In this document: positions 26,372-34,505 of the stretch, piece after piece
How positions within the stretch are numbered: position 1 is the stretch's first letter
Layout of the letters: the number at the start of each line of letters is the position of its first letter
Assembly: GCF_000376885.1 (NCBI RefSeq)
Contig: NZ_AQXR01000011.1
Coordinates: 124,001 to 188,000, forward strand
From: Alloscardovia criceti DSM 17774
GTDB taxonomy: Bacteria > Actinomycetota > Actinomycetes > Actinomycetales > Bifidobacteriaceae
Direction of reading: 5' to 3'
Length of the DNA: 64,000 bases
The notes under the pieces: model-generated
Database searches by the model: none
What the model saw: the letters and a program-made list of their open reading frames with translations, nothing else
Told to the model about the DNA's origin: nothing
Translations under genes and position numbers: made by a program

Positions 26372-27355
26372 ATGAATAGTGTAGAAGAATCTGAGGCTGA
26401 AAAAGTAGTTGCGGAGCGCCGGAAGAAGCGCAAGCTGGTTACCATCTCCAGTATTCTTGTGGTGTTGTTGATTATTGGTGGTTGTGTGTATGGCTTGTTT
26501 CAGCAGCGCTCTCGTCTGATGGCTGCGTGTGGTGAGGCGAATGATGCGTATAAGACGGCGTATACGGCGTATGAGAAGCAGTATGGTCAAGCCCAATCTT
26601 TGGCTTCCTCGGTAGCGGCGGATCAGGTAGCGGACGCAACCACGTATGACACACTGAGCAAGCATGCGAATACGAAGCTGAAGAAAGCGGTAGCGTTAAA
26701 CTGCACCATCAGCTACAGTCAGATATTTGACTTTTCTACAGCGCGTCTGGATGATCAAACCAAGAATGTGACCAAGGAAACAGTAGCAGTGAAGAAGGCT
26801 GTGACTGCGGTTGAAAAATCGAAAGCCGACAAAGACTTAGAGAATGCGAAGGCTAGTGCGCAGGTTAAGTTGGATGAGGCGAATAATCTGTACAATTCGT
26901 CTGATGGTCAAGTAGCTGATAATGCGACACGTGATCAGTTAAAAACTCTCATTGATACTCTCCAAAACGCATTAAATGATACGAATGCGACTGTGGAGTC
27001 TCTCAATAAGGCTCTTGAGCCAGTCCAGGGTGGAATAGACGGTGTGAACGCAAGTGTGCAAGCCAAGAACGATGCTGACGCACAAGCCGCCGCTCAGGCT
27101 GCTGCTCAAGCTCAAGCGCAGGCTCAGGCTGCTGCACCAACCTATAGTGGCGGATCGTATAATAGCGGTCGTTCCTATTCATATTCAGGTGGCGGAGCAA
27201 CTGCTCCAGCTCCAGCAGCTCCGGCTCCAGCAGCACCATCTGCTCCAGCAAATAATGGAGGCGGAGATAATTCAGGTAATTGGCGCGATGCATGGAAAAA
27301 TCAGACTGGAGGATCATGTACCGCTAATAATAGTTGCATTTATGAAGTTGGCTAA
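26372..27355 (+). CDS. Secreted/membrane-anchored hypothetical protein with Ala/Pro-rich linker
   Basis: Not recognised as a known family. 327 residues: acidic then Arg/Lys-rich N-terminus (1-21), one membrane segment (22-43), an alpha-helical external region rich in Ala, Lys, Asp and Gln (about 50-245) that looks coiled-coil, a low-complexity Ala/Gln then Gly/Ser/Tyr and Pro/Ala linker (about 245-300), and a short C-terminal piece with two Cys (GGSCTANNSCIYEVG) that could form a disulfide. There is no LPXTG sorting signal. The ATG at 26372 has GGAG 9 nt upstream; an ATG at 26357 is possible but has poor spacing. A terminator at 27385 makes it monocistronic. A surface or cell-wall-associated role is inferred from layout only. 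Confidence 0.75.
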   Translation: MNSVEESEAEKVVAERRKKRKLVTISSILVVLLIIGGCVYGLFQQRSRLMAACGEANDAYKTAYTAYEKQYGQAQSLASSVAADQVADATTYDTLSKHANTKLKKAVALNCTISYSQIFDFSTARLDDQTKNVTKETVAVKKAVTAVEKSKADKDLENAKASAQVKLDEANNLYNSSDGQVADNATRDQLKTLIDTLQNALNDTNATVESLNKALEPVQGGIDGVNASVQAKNDADAQAAAQAAAQAQAQAQAAAPTYSGGSYNSGRSYSYSGGGATAPAPAAPAPAAPSAPANNGGGDNSGNWRDAWKNQTGGSCTANNSCIYEVG

Positions 27356-27384
27356 TTAAACATCTCCCTTTCTCTTCTCTCTTT

Positions 27385-27425
27385 AGTGTGGCTCAATCCT
27401 TGTAAGGGTTGAGCCACACTTTTTT
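27385..27425 (+). terminator. Strong Rho-independent terminator
   Basis: A 16-bp stem (27385-27400 with 27405-27420, one G.U pair), a 4-nt loop TGTA, then T-rich sequence. It closes the secreted-protein gene. Confidence 0.9.
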
Positions 27426-27570
27426 ATTGTTTTTTTCTGTTCATAAAAACTTTCCTTCATTCTGTTTGATACTGGGCGGGTAAGGACGCATGAGCCTCGC
27501 GTGTGGATCATCGATATCGATGAGCACGGGTGCGCTTTGTCATTACATAGTAGGAACACTTCACGTGTTT

Positions 27571-27608
27571 CTTTGATATATCAAAGCACTCTCTGATTTT
27601 TTAGAGAG
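27571..27608 (+). promoter_or_regulatory. 16-bp palindrome and adjacent hairpin before a small ORF
   Basis: CTTTGATATATCAAAG at 27571-27586 is a perfect palindrome. CTCTCT (27589-27594) and AGAGAG (27603-27608) form a second short hairpin just before the Shine-Dalgarno AAGGAG (27618-27623) of the small ORF. The palindrome may be an operator. Confidence 0.4.
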
Positions 27609-27632
27609 GAAGATACGAAGGAGAAGATGTTT

Positions 27633-27803
27633 ATGGCAAGACATAAGCATTTGAATATTAAGATACGGCAGGGTTTGGTGAAGACGCTTGCCGTCAGAGT
27701 GGCACTTTCCACTCTATTCGGCGGACTTGCATACGCTGGGGTGGTGGTTTGGGGTGGGTGGTGGGCAATGAAAAGCAATATGATGTTTGTGAGCAACAAG
27801 TAA
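27633..27803 (+). CDS. Small hypothetical membrane protein (56 aa)
   Basis: A short frame with a good ribosome site: AAGGAG at 27618-27623, 9 nt before the ATG at 27633 (an ATG at 27627 is too close). The product begins MARHKHLNIKIRQGL, a basic segment, followed by a hydrophobic stretch ALSTLFGGLAYAGVVVWGG, which fits a single membrane helix or signal anchor. No family recognised. It lies alone between a terminator and a convergent tRNA gene, behind a 16-bp palindrome. No clear terminator follows. Confidence is moderate because the frame is short. Confidence 0.5.
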   Translation: MARHKHLNIKIRQGLVKTLAVRVALSTLFGGLAYAGVVVWGGWWAMKSNMMFVSNK

Positions 27804-27942
27804 TTACAGATTGTGATCATTCATTTGAAATATAAATGGTGTGACTTTTTAGGGACATTTACCGATTTTTTCGCAAATGTAGACGCGCAACCGAAAATAA
27901 AAATACGCGAAAATCGTTGCAAATAAAGGCGAAACAACATAG

Positions 27943-28015
27943 TGCCTCGGATGCGATTCGAACGCACGACACCCGCTTTAGGAGAGCGGTGCTCTATCCC
28001 CTGAGCTACCGAGGC
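27943..28015 (-). tRNA. tRNA-Arg (anticodon CCT)
   Basis: 73 nt read on the minus strand. The acceptor stem GCCTCGG/CCGAGGC closes with discriminator A, D-arm AGCTCAGGGGATAGAGC, anticodon stem CCGCT/AGCGG with loop CTCCTAA (anticodon CCT), and T-arm with GTTCGAATC. CCA is not encoded. It reads AGG codons. Confidence 0.96.
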
Positions 28016-28102
28016 AGGGTACTCGTAAAAGTGTACACGTTTTTTCAAAACTGTGTAGTCAAGCGTGTAGCCGAGATCTACAAACTTGCTCAAATAACAA
28101 GA

Positions 28103-28134
28103 AACCGTGTGGCAAACTTTGCAGCCACACGGTT
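28103..28134 (-). terminator. Terminator-like hairpin after xseB
   Basis: AACCGTGTGGC (28103-28113) pairs with GCCACACGGTT (28124-28134) around a 10-nt loop. Read on the minus strand it is followed by TCTTGTTATTT, a broken T-rich tail. It lies 27 nt past the xseB stop. Confidence 0.65.
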
Positions 28135-28160
28135 CTGAGAACTCACACAGGCGCTAAGCT

Positions 28161-28442
28161 TCACTCATTTCCCTGCGTGCCAGCATTCGCTTGGAACTGA
28201 GCCTGAGCTTCCTGCACCTCGTTCAGCTTCTTTGCCACCTCATCGAGCAGGCTCTGAGCGCGGTGTGCAAGCGCTTCGCCCAGCTCCCACTGTTGCATAG
28301 CGGCGTTCAGTTCCAAACCGCCGGCTTCCAGTTTTTGCACCACGACGACCAGCTGATCGCGCGCCTGCTCATAGGTCATGTTTTCGATTTCTTTGAGCTG
28401 TTCTTCGCTTAAATGATTCTGTGTATTTTGTGTATCTGTCAT
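28161..28442 (-). CDS. xseB: Exodeoxyribonuclease VII small subunit
   Basis: 93 residues. The family core MTYEQARDQLVVVVQKLEAGGLELNAAMQQWELGEAL-like stretch (about 23-60) is typical of XseB, with its two helices. Several small subunits bind each XseA catalytic subunit; the enzyme degrades single-stranded DNA from both ends. It lies 37 nt downstream of xseA in the same direction, the usual xseAB operon. Confidence 0.95.
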   Translation of the reverse strand: MTDTQNTQNHLSEEQLKEIENMTYEQARDQLVVVVQKLEAGGLELNAAMQQWELGEALAHRAQSLLDEVAKKLNEVQEAQAQFQANAGTQGNE

Positions 28443-28479
28443 AATCAGTCCTTAAAATTTCTTGGGATATACCGTAGCT

Positions 28480-29739
28480 TTAATTCTTTTCGTAAATGTG
28501 TGTCACCGAGGCAACCAACTTGCCGGATTTCAGCGTGATGCTAATCTTCTCATCCACGTGCAGTTTTTCGGCAGAGTCGATGACCGTGCCGGATTCGGCC
28601 TGAATAACCGCATAACCACGGTTCAACGTAGACTGTGGGCTCAAGGCACGTAAGGTGGCCTGGAGTTTATCAATTGTGGACGTAGCATCGGCGGTGAGGA
28701 AGTTCATCGCGGTCGAAATGCGTTGACGAGCATCTTTCACGAATTGCACAGGCTTATCCAGTATCGTCTGCGGATGTGTCAGACTTGGACGATTTGCGTA
28801 GGCGCTCAAGCGTTGGCGTTCCACATCAACCTTGCGTTGAAGTGCGGCAAATTTGCGTTGACGCGCTTCGTGCACCAAATCCATTTCCTCGCGTACATCC
28901 GGTACTACACGTTTCGCCGCATCCGTTGGGGTAGAGGCACGCAAATCGGCAGCTAAATCAATCAGTGTCCAGTCGTCTTCGTGGCCGATGGCTGAAACCA
29001 GCGGAGTTACACACGCCGCCGCAGCACGCACCACGCCTTCATCGGAAAAGCCAATCAAATCTTCAAACGCGCCGCCACCGCGTGCCACGATGATGACCTC
29101 CACGCGAGGATCATTGTCCAATGCCTGGATAGCAGCCATCACCTCCGGAGGGCTAGAAGGTCCTTGTACATGCACATGTTGCACCACAAATTCGATGCTT
29201 GGCCAGCGCAGGCGTGCATTCGTAATGACATCGCCCTCCGCACGCGCGCCCGGAGCACAAATTAAGCCAATGGTGCGTGGGAAGCGTGGAAGCCCCACTT
29301 TCCGTTCCTCATCAAAAAGACCTTCGCCTTTGAGCTTTTTGCGCAGCTGTTCAATCTGCTCCATGAGACCGCCTTTGCCCACATGGTGGATTTCATCACC
29401 ACGTAGACTTAAGGACGTACGCGCCTGATAAATATTCGCCTTACCGTGCAATACTACGAGATCACCTTGCTGGAATTTCGCTGCCTCGTAGGCAGGAGGG
29501 CCAAAAAACACGACTTCAATCTGTGTAGGTGTCTGAGTGTCGCGCAAGGTCATATACACCTGACCTGCACGGCGCGCATTAATTTGATGAATCTGACCGG
29601 TGACCCATAAGCTGGGCCAACGCTCTACGGCAGCGGCAAATTTGCTGCTCACCATGGACACTTGCCAAGGATTATCCTTCGTTGTTTGGCTTGCTAAAAG
29701 TGGCACCGATCCCGTCGAAGAAACCTGATTTTCAATCAT
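28480..29739 (-). CDS. xseA: Exodeoxyribonuclease VII large subunit
   Basis: 419 residues. An OB-fold domain is at about 20-125 (VTGQIHQINARRAGQVYMTL), followed by the catalytic domain with IGLICAPGARAEGDVI, VIIVARGGGAFEDLIGF near 225 and VSAIGHEDDWTLIDLAAD near 255, all conserved XseA signatures. It provides the catalytic centre of ExoVII, acting on single-stranded DNA in mismatch and damage repair. xseB follows. The upstream gene is divergent with a 62-nt spacer. Confidence 0.96.
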   Translation of the reverse strand: MIENQVSSTGSVPLLASQTTKDNPWQVSMVSSKFAAAVERWPSLWVTGQIHQINARRAGQVYMTLRDTQTPTQIEVVFFGPPAYEAAKFQQGDLVVLHGKANIYQARTSLSLRGDEIHHVGKGGLMEQIEQLRKKLKGEGLFDEERKVGLPRFPRTIGLICAPGARAEGDVITNARLRWPSIEFVVQHVHVQGPSSPPEVMAAIQALDNDPRVEVIIVARGGGAFEDLIGFSDEGVVRAAAACVTPLVSAIGHEDDWTLIDLAADLRASTPTDAAKRVVPDVREEMDLVHEARQRKFAALQRKVDVERQRLSAYANRPSLTHPQTILDKPVQFVKDARQRISTAMNFLTADATSTIDKLQATLRALSPQSTLNRGYAVIQAESGTVIDSAEKLHVDEKISITLKSGKLVASVTHIYEKN

Positions 29740-29763
29740 GTTTTAAGAATATGCGAGTCTTGT

Positions 29764-29792
29764 GACACTCGTGCGCATTTACCGCGTATTAT
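29764..29792 (+). promoter_or_regulatory. Possible promoter for a leaderless acetyltransferase mRNA
   Basis: TATTAT at 29787-29792 is a -10-like hexamer. GACACT at 29764-29769 sits at 17-nt spacing, and the better -35 TTGTGA (29760-29765) is at 21 nt. Transcription would start at about 29799-29802, at or just before the ATG at 29802; no Shine-Dalgarno is visible. Confidence 0.4.
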
Positions 29793-29801
29793 ATGAAAAC
29801 T

Positions 29802-30419
29802 ATGACTGAAAAAAATAGCACAACCGTGCATGCAGAGGGCGTCGAGGGAGCTGAAAATTATACGCCAGAAATTCTGGTTCGACGCTCTACATATGAAGAT
29901 ATTCCAGCCATTATGGAGGTTGTCCAGCAAGCAAAAACGCAACTCAAAGCCGATGGGAGCTCACAGTGGCAAAACGGTTACCCCAATAAATACACCTTCA
30001 TCGCAGACATCGATGCCGAGTCCAGCTACGTACTCACCGTTGACGGCGTGGTTGCCGGCACAGCCATGATTTCCTATGGTGAAGAAGCCGGATATTCGGA
30101 TTTACGCGAAGGCCAGTGGGCGTATCCTGTAGAGGAGTACGGCCCATACGCAGTGATTCATCGCGTAGCTGTCAGCGCCCAGCATCGCGGACGCAAAGTC
30201 GTGGATAAACTTTTTAAAGAATTACTGCGCACGATGGCGGACGAAGGCATCACAATCGTACGTATCGACACGCATCGAAAAAATCTACGCATGCAGAAGG
30301 TTTTAAGCAGAATCGGCTTCGAATATGCAGGCGTTATCACGCTGGATCACGATCCGGAAGACCCTACACGATTAAGCTATGAAGGAATTATCCAAAATCT
30401 TTTGGGTTTGCTAGTATAA
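29802..30419 (+). CDS. GNAT-family N-acetyltransferase
   Basis: 205 residues. The GNAT fold starts after a 25-residue polar N-terminus: VRRSTYEDIPAIMEVV. The central VIHRVAVSAQHRGRKVVDKLF carries the acetyl-CoA loop (about 30159-30215), and VRIDTHRKNLRMQKVLSRIGFEYAG is the typical strand/helix pair. The target is unknown. In-frame ATGs at 29793 and 29802 both lack a ribosome site; the -10-like TATTAT just before them suggests a leaderless transcript starting near 29802. Divergent from xseA. The ileS T-box leader follows. Confidence 0.8.
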   Translation: MTEKNSTTVHAEGVEGAENYTPEILVRRSTYEDIPAIMEVVQQAKTQLKADGSSQWQNGYPNKYTFIADIDAESSYVLTVDGVVAGTAMISYGEEAGYSDLREGQWAYPVEEYGPYAVIHRVAVSAQHRGRKVVDKLFKELLRTMADEGITIVRIDTHRKNLRMQKVLSRIGFEYAGVITLDHDPEDPTRLSYEGIIQNLLGLLV

Positions 30420-30434
30420 GCACTCAAAGACTAG

Positions 30435-30748
30435 TTACTTGGATAGCGTGGGAATTTCGACTGAGATTATCCGGCGCTATCCAAGATAGAGACAGCTAGG
30501 TGGCTGTGATCCGTTATCAGCGGGGAGCTATCGGAAGAAAGATGCGTCGTGGTGCGTATAGGCATTGCAAGCTCATCGAGTAGAACCGACGGAGCAGACC
30601 GTATTCTGTCAAGAGGTATTGCGTAGTCTCAGCGCAATACAACCGAGGTGGTACCGCGGGGTGTGACATTACAGATTTTCGTAATGCAAGTAATGCACAC
30701 ATCGTCCTCAACGTGAATAAGCAACTATGTTTCACAAGAGGCGAGATA
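30435..30748 (+). promoter_or_regulatory. T-box riboswitch of ileS (very short stem I)
   Basis: The conserved T-box TGGTACCGCG is at 30649-30658, within GAGGTGGTACCGCGG (30645-30659). Stem I is a perfect 11-bp helix, CTTGGATAGCG (30438-30448) with 30475-30485, closing a 26-nt loop that contains ATT (30466-30468) and ATC (30469-30471), both Ile codons and specifier candidates. ACAGC/GCTGT (30492-30496/30502-30506) forms a second helix. Uncharged tRNA-Ile would bind the specifier and the T-box bulge and raise ileS expression. No terminator with a T run precedes ileS; CCTC at 30706-30709 can pair with the GAGG of the ileS ribosome site (30738-30741), so control is probably translational. CATTAC at 30667 can pair with two alternative GTAATG copies (30681, 30691). 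Confidence 0.9.
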
Positions 30749-33700
30749 ATGAGCAATCGCATTTATCCAAAGGCTGTGACTGACAAAGCGTTTGAATCTG
30801 TCACTCCAAGCCCAGATTTCCCTGCCATGGAAGAATCCGTCCTGAAGTATTGGGACGTTGACGATACCTTCCAAAAGTCCATTGCTCAGCGTGATAGTGG
30901 CAATGCAAATGATGAATTCATCTTCTTCGATGGTCCTCCGTTTGCTAACGGTTTGCCACACTATGGTCATTTGCTGACCGGCTATGCAAAGGACGTGATT
31001 CCCCGTTTCCAGACCATGAAGGGCAAGAAAGTCAACCGTGTCTTCGGTTGGGATACTCACGGTCTTCCAGCAGAGCTCGAAGCGGAAAAGGAACTTGGCA
31101 TCACCGATAAATCCCAGATCGATCAGATGGGATTGAAGGCGTTTAATGAAGCCTGCCGTCGTTCTGTGCTCAAGTACACTCAGGAGTGGAAGGACTACAT
31201 CCACCGTCAGGCTCGCTGGGTGGACTTTGACAACGGATACAAGACCCTCAACACCTCCTACATGGAGTCCGTGATCTGGGCATTCAAGCAGCTCTATGAT
31301 CGCGACCTGGCATATCAGGGCTTCCGCGTGTTGCCATACTGCTGGAAGGATGAAACACCACTGTCTGCACATGAATTGCGCATGGATAGTGATGTGTATC
31401 AAGATCGTCAGGACAACACCCTGTCTGTGGCGGTAAAGATGCGCGATGAAGATGCGTATGCAGTATTCTGGACCACCACACCATGGACTATCCCAGGCAA
31501 TATGGCGCTCGTTGTCGGCGCACAAATTGACTATGTCGAAGTCGAGCCAACAGAAGGTAAGTTCGCCGGTAAGAAGCTGTACTTCGCCAAGGATCTCGTA
31601 GCGAATTTCGCTAAGGATTTGGGCGATAATTACATGGTAGTGAAGGAATTGAAGGGTTCTGAGCTGGTAGGACGTCGTTACTACCCAGTATTTGACTACT
31701 TCCTCGATGGTCATCTCACCGATAAGGAAGGCAAGGCAAATGAAGATCCTCATGCTTTCACTATTTACGCAGCAGATTATGTAGATACCACCGAAGGTAC
31801 AGGTATCGTGCACCAGGCTGTCTATGGTGAGGATGATATCAATACCTTGAATGCGCACCGCATTCGCACGCTGGATTATTTGGATGAGCATGCACGATTC
31901 TTGGATATGATTCCGGAGTACGCGGGTGTGCAGGTCTTTGAGGCTAACATGCCAATCACGCGCGATTTGCGTGCAGGCACCGGAAACTTGGAAGGTATTC
32001 CGGAAGAAAATCGTGCATTCATCGTGCAGGAAAAGTCCTACGTCCACAGTTACCCACACTGCTGGCGTTGCGGCAACCCGCTGATTTACAAGCCAGTATC
32101 TTCATGGTTCGTTTCCGTCACTAAGTTCAAGGACAGGCTGCTGGAGCTCAATCAGACTGTGAACTGGATCCCAGAAAACGTCAAGGACGGACAGTTCGGT
32201 AAGTGGCTGGAAAATGCGCGCGACTGGTCTATCTCTCGTAACCGTTACTGGGGTAGTCCAATTCCTGTATGGATTTCTGACGATCCTCAGTATCCACATG
32301 TGGATGTGTACGGTTCTTTGGAAGAGCTCAAGCGTGACTTCGGCAAGTATCCAACGGATGACAAGGGTGAGGTCAATTTGCATCGCCCATGGATTGACGA
32401 ATTGACGCGTCCAAACCCTACAGATCCTACCGGCAAGTCTAAGATGCGCCGCATCGAAGACGTGCTGGACTGCTGGTTTGAGTCGGGTTCTATGCCATTT
32501 GCACAGTTCCATTATCCGTTTGAAAATAAGGAATACTTCGAAGAGCACATGCGTGCAGACTTTGTCGTAGAGTACATCGGTCAGACGCGCGGATGGTTCT
32601 ATCTCATGCTCGTCATGAATGGCGCACTTTTCGATGAAGCACCATTTAAGAACGTCATGTGCCACGGCATCGTGCTTGGTGATGATGGACAGAAGATGTC
32701 CAAGCATTTGCACAACTATCCGGACGTCAACGGCGTATTTAACGAGTACGGATCCGATGCTATGCGTTGGTTCTTGATGAGCTCGCCAATTTTGCGCGGC
32801 GGTAACCTCATCGTCACCGCAGATGGTATTCGCGATACTGTGCGCCAGATTATGCTGCCAGTATGGTCCACTTACTACTTCTTCAGCCTGTATGCAAATG
32901 CCGCAAATAATGGCGCAGGCTACGATGCACACATGTTGCGTTCAGAAGAAGTGCATGATTTGCCACATATGGATCGCTACTTGTTGGCTCGCACCCGCAC
33001 CTTGGTGGAGCAGACGGAAAAGAATCTCAGCGAGTACGCTATCGCCGATGCATGCGCAAACGTGGCAGAGTACATCGATTTGCTGACCAACTGGTACGTG
33101 CGTAATACGCGTGACCGTTTCTGGAACGAGGACCACCAGGCATTTGACACCTTGTTCACCGCTTTGGAAGTGTTGGCTCGTGTACTTGCGCCACTGGCTC
33201 CAATGGAAGCTGAAACCGTATGGCGTGGTCTGACCGGTGGCGAATCCGTACATCTCGCGGACTGGCCATTCCTGGAGGATGCGGAAAGCGAAAAGGCTAC
33301 CGAGCTGGGCGATGTCTTGAAGGCAGACGATGAGCTCGTACGTACCATGGATAAGGTTCGTGAGGTCGTATCCAGTACCTTAAGCCTGCGCAAGGCGGAG
33401 AAGATTCGCGTGCGCCAGCCATTGGAGCGTTTGACCGTCGTTGCGGAAAATGTGGATGATGTCTCCGAGTACGAGGACTTGCTCAAGTCCGAGCTTAACG
33501 TGAAGCATTTGACCTACACCACACTGGAAAACGCAGGCGAGCATGGTCTCAAGGTCGTCAACGAGTTGAAGATGAATGCGCGTGTGGCCGGGCCTCGCTT
33601 GGGCAAGAATGTGCAGTTCGCCATTCGTGCATGCAAGTCCGGTTCTTGGCATGTCAATGATGCCGGCATGCCAGTCGTGGATATCGATGGCGTAGACGGT

Positions 33701-34078
33701 GGCATTGCCTTGTCTGAGGGAGAATTCGAGCTGATTTCTCGCGTAGAAGCGGAGGATAATGGCACGGTCGATACGTCTTCTGTCTCCAGCGCTCTGCCAA
33801 CCGGCGGTTTCGTACTGTTGGATACGCATCTGACGCCAGAACTTCTCGCAGAAGGTTATGCGCGCGATGCTATCCGTTCCGTGCAGGATGCGCGCAAGGC
33901 TGCAGACTTCGACATCGCAGATCGCATCAAGCTTGTGCTCACCGCTCCAGCAGAAGATGCCGAAAAGCTGACGATGTTTGAAGATCTCATCAAGGCGGAA
34001 ACTCTGGCTACCTCCTTCACGGTAAATACCAGTGATGTAGAAGGACTTGTGGTTTCTGTCGAGAAGGCAAACGCATAG
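30749..34078 (+). CDS. ileS: Isoleucyl-tRNA synthetase, type 2
   Basis: 1109 residues, class I synthetase charging tRNA-Ile. The HIGH motif is HYGH in PPFANGLPHYGH near 60-73, the CP1 editing domain follows at about 190-390 (WTTTPWTIPGN), and KMSKH (HLHNYP follows) is near 649-653. PHYGH and KMSK-x-L-x-NYP are typical of the eukaryote-like type 2 enzymes, which also lack the C-terminal zinc finger; none is seen here. Type 2 enzymes are usually less sensitive to mupirocin. The ATG at 30749 has AGAGGCG upstream; a GTG at 30713 lies inside the T-box leader and is rejected. Regulated by that T-box; a terminator follows at 34099. Confidence 0.96.
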   Translation: MSNRIYPKAVTDKAFESVTPSPDFPAMEESVLKYWDVDDTFQKSIAQRDSGNANDEFIFFDGPPFANGLPHYGHLLTGYAKDVIPRFQTMKGKKVNRVFGWDTHGLPAELEAEKELGITDKSQIDQMGLKAFNEACRRSVLKYTQEWKDYIHRQARWVDFDNGYKTLNTSYMESVIWAFKQLYDRDLAYQGFRVLPYCWKDETPLSAHELRMDSDVYQDRQDNTLSVAVKMRDEDAYAVFWTTTPWTIPGNMALVVGAQIDYVEVEPTEGKFAGKKLYFAKDLVANFAKDLGDNYMVVKELKGSELVGRRYYPVFDYFLDGHLTDKEGKANEDPHAFTIYAADYVDTTEGTGIVHQAVYGEDDINTLNAHRIRTLDYLDEHARFLDMIPEYAGVQVFEANMPITRDLRAGTGNLEGIPEENRAFIVQEKSYVHSYPHCWRCGNPLIYKPVSSWFVSVTKFKDRLLELNQTVNWIPENVKDGQFGKWLENARDWSISRNRYWGSPIPVWISDDPQYPHVDVYGSLEELKRDFGKYPTDDKGEVNLHRPWIDELTRPNPTDPTGKSKMRRIEDVLDCWFESGSMPFAQFHYPFENKEYFEEHMRADFVVEYIGQTRGWFYLMLVMNGALFDEAPFKNVMCHGIVLGDDGQKMSKHLHNYPDVNGVFNEYGSDAMRWFLMSSPILRGGNLIVTADGIRDTVRQIMLPVWSTYYFFSLYANAANNGAGYDAHMLRSEEVHDLPHMDRYLLARTRTLVEQTEKNLSEYAIADACANVAEYIDLLTNWYVRNTRDRFWNEDHQAFDTLFTALEVLARVLAPLAPMEAETVWRGLTGGESVHLADWPFLEDAESEKATELGDVLKADDELVRTMDKVREVVSSTLSLRKAEKIRVRQPLERLTVVAENVDDVSEYEDLLKSELNVKHLTYTTLENAGEHGLKVVNELKMNARVAGPRLGKNVQFAIRACKSGSWHVNDAGMPVVDIDGVDGGIALSEGEFELISRVEAEDNGTVDTSSVSSALPTGGFVLLDTHLTPELLAEGYARDAIRSVQDARKAADFDIADRIKLVLTAPAEDAEKLTMFEDLIKAETLATSFTVNTSDVEGLVVSVEKANA

Positions 34079-34098
34079 TTCACTGTAAACGGGTAACG

Positions 34099-34162
34099 AA
34101 ATCCCTCGCTCTTGTGCATGAGATAATCGAAAATCTTATGGAGACAATAGCGGGGGATTTTT
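34099..34162 (+). terminator. Terminator after ileS
   Basis: AAATCCCTCGCT (34099-34110) pairs with AGCGGGGGATTT (34149-34160) with one G.U pair, followed by TTTTT (34158-34162). The 38-nt loop is long but the stem is strong. Confidence 0.7.
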
Positions 34163-34261
34163 CGTTCATCCTATTATTGTTCGTTCATGACCGGTGAAAT
34201 TACATGAGAAATTGTGAGGAAAGCATTACAATAAACGGGTTGAGAATCTCAAGGAAGTGAA

Positions 34262-34309
34262 ATGGAAACATTTTTGGCGTTCTATTTCTCCGGAGAGGCT
34301 TCGATATAA
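34262..34309 (+). CDS. Possible 15-aa leader peptide upstream of corA
   Basis: ATG at 34262 with AAGGA at 34251-34255 (6-nt spacing) opens a 15-codon frame (METFLAFYFSGEASI) ending TAA at 34307-34309. It sits about 200 nt before the CorA-type transporter start in a 343-nt stretch with no other gene. Leader ORFs are known upstream of some magnesium transporter genes in enterobacteria; here it is inference only. Confidence 0.3.
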   Translation: METFLAFYFSGEASI

Positions 34310-34369
34310 AATTAATACAAGAGGATTTTCATTCTTTTCATATGCCTTGTGTGCTCAGCTTTGAAGTCT

Positions 34370-34402
34370 TATGACAAGGATATTCTTATGTTCGCTGTCA
34401 TA
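34370..34402 (+). other. Inverted repeat in the corA leader
   Basis: TATGACA (34370-34376) and TGTCATA (34396-34402) can pair across 19 nt; another TATGAC lies at about 34416. The rest of 34163-34505 holds the short leader frame and AT-rich sequence; I see no known riboswitch such as an M-box. Confidence 0.3.
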
Positions 34403-34505
34403 ACGTAAAGTAGGTATGACGGAAGAATGAGATGGCATATCTAGCGCAAATATTCAGGGCTTTGCGTGTGTGTGGTGCCAGCAGAGCGGTAAGGGGTGAT
34501 GAGTT

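Noticed and set aside
27086-27256. Repeated GCTCAAGC/GCTCCAGC runs as a DNA repeat or CRISPR-like array
   Set aside because: They are codon-level repeats of an Ala/Gln and Ala/Pro protein linker, without spacers.
27821-28093. Minus-strand open frame across the tRNA-Arg(CCT) gene
   Set aside because: It runs through a clear tRNA gene and its flanks, with no ribosome site or protein-like composition.
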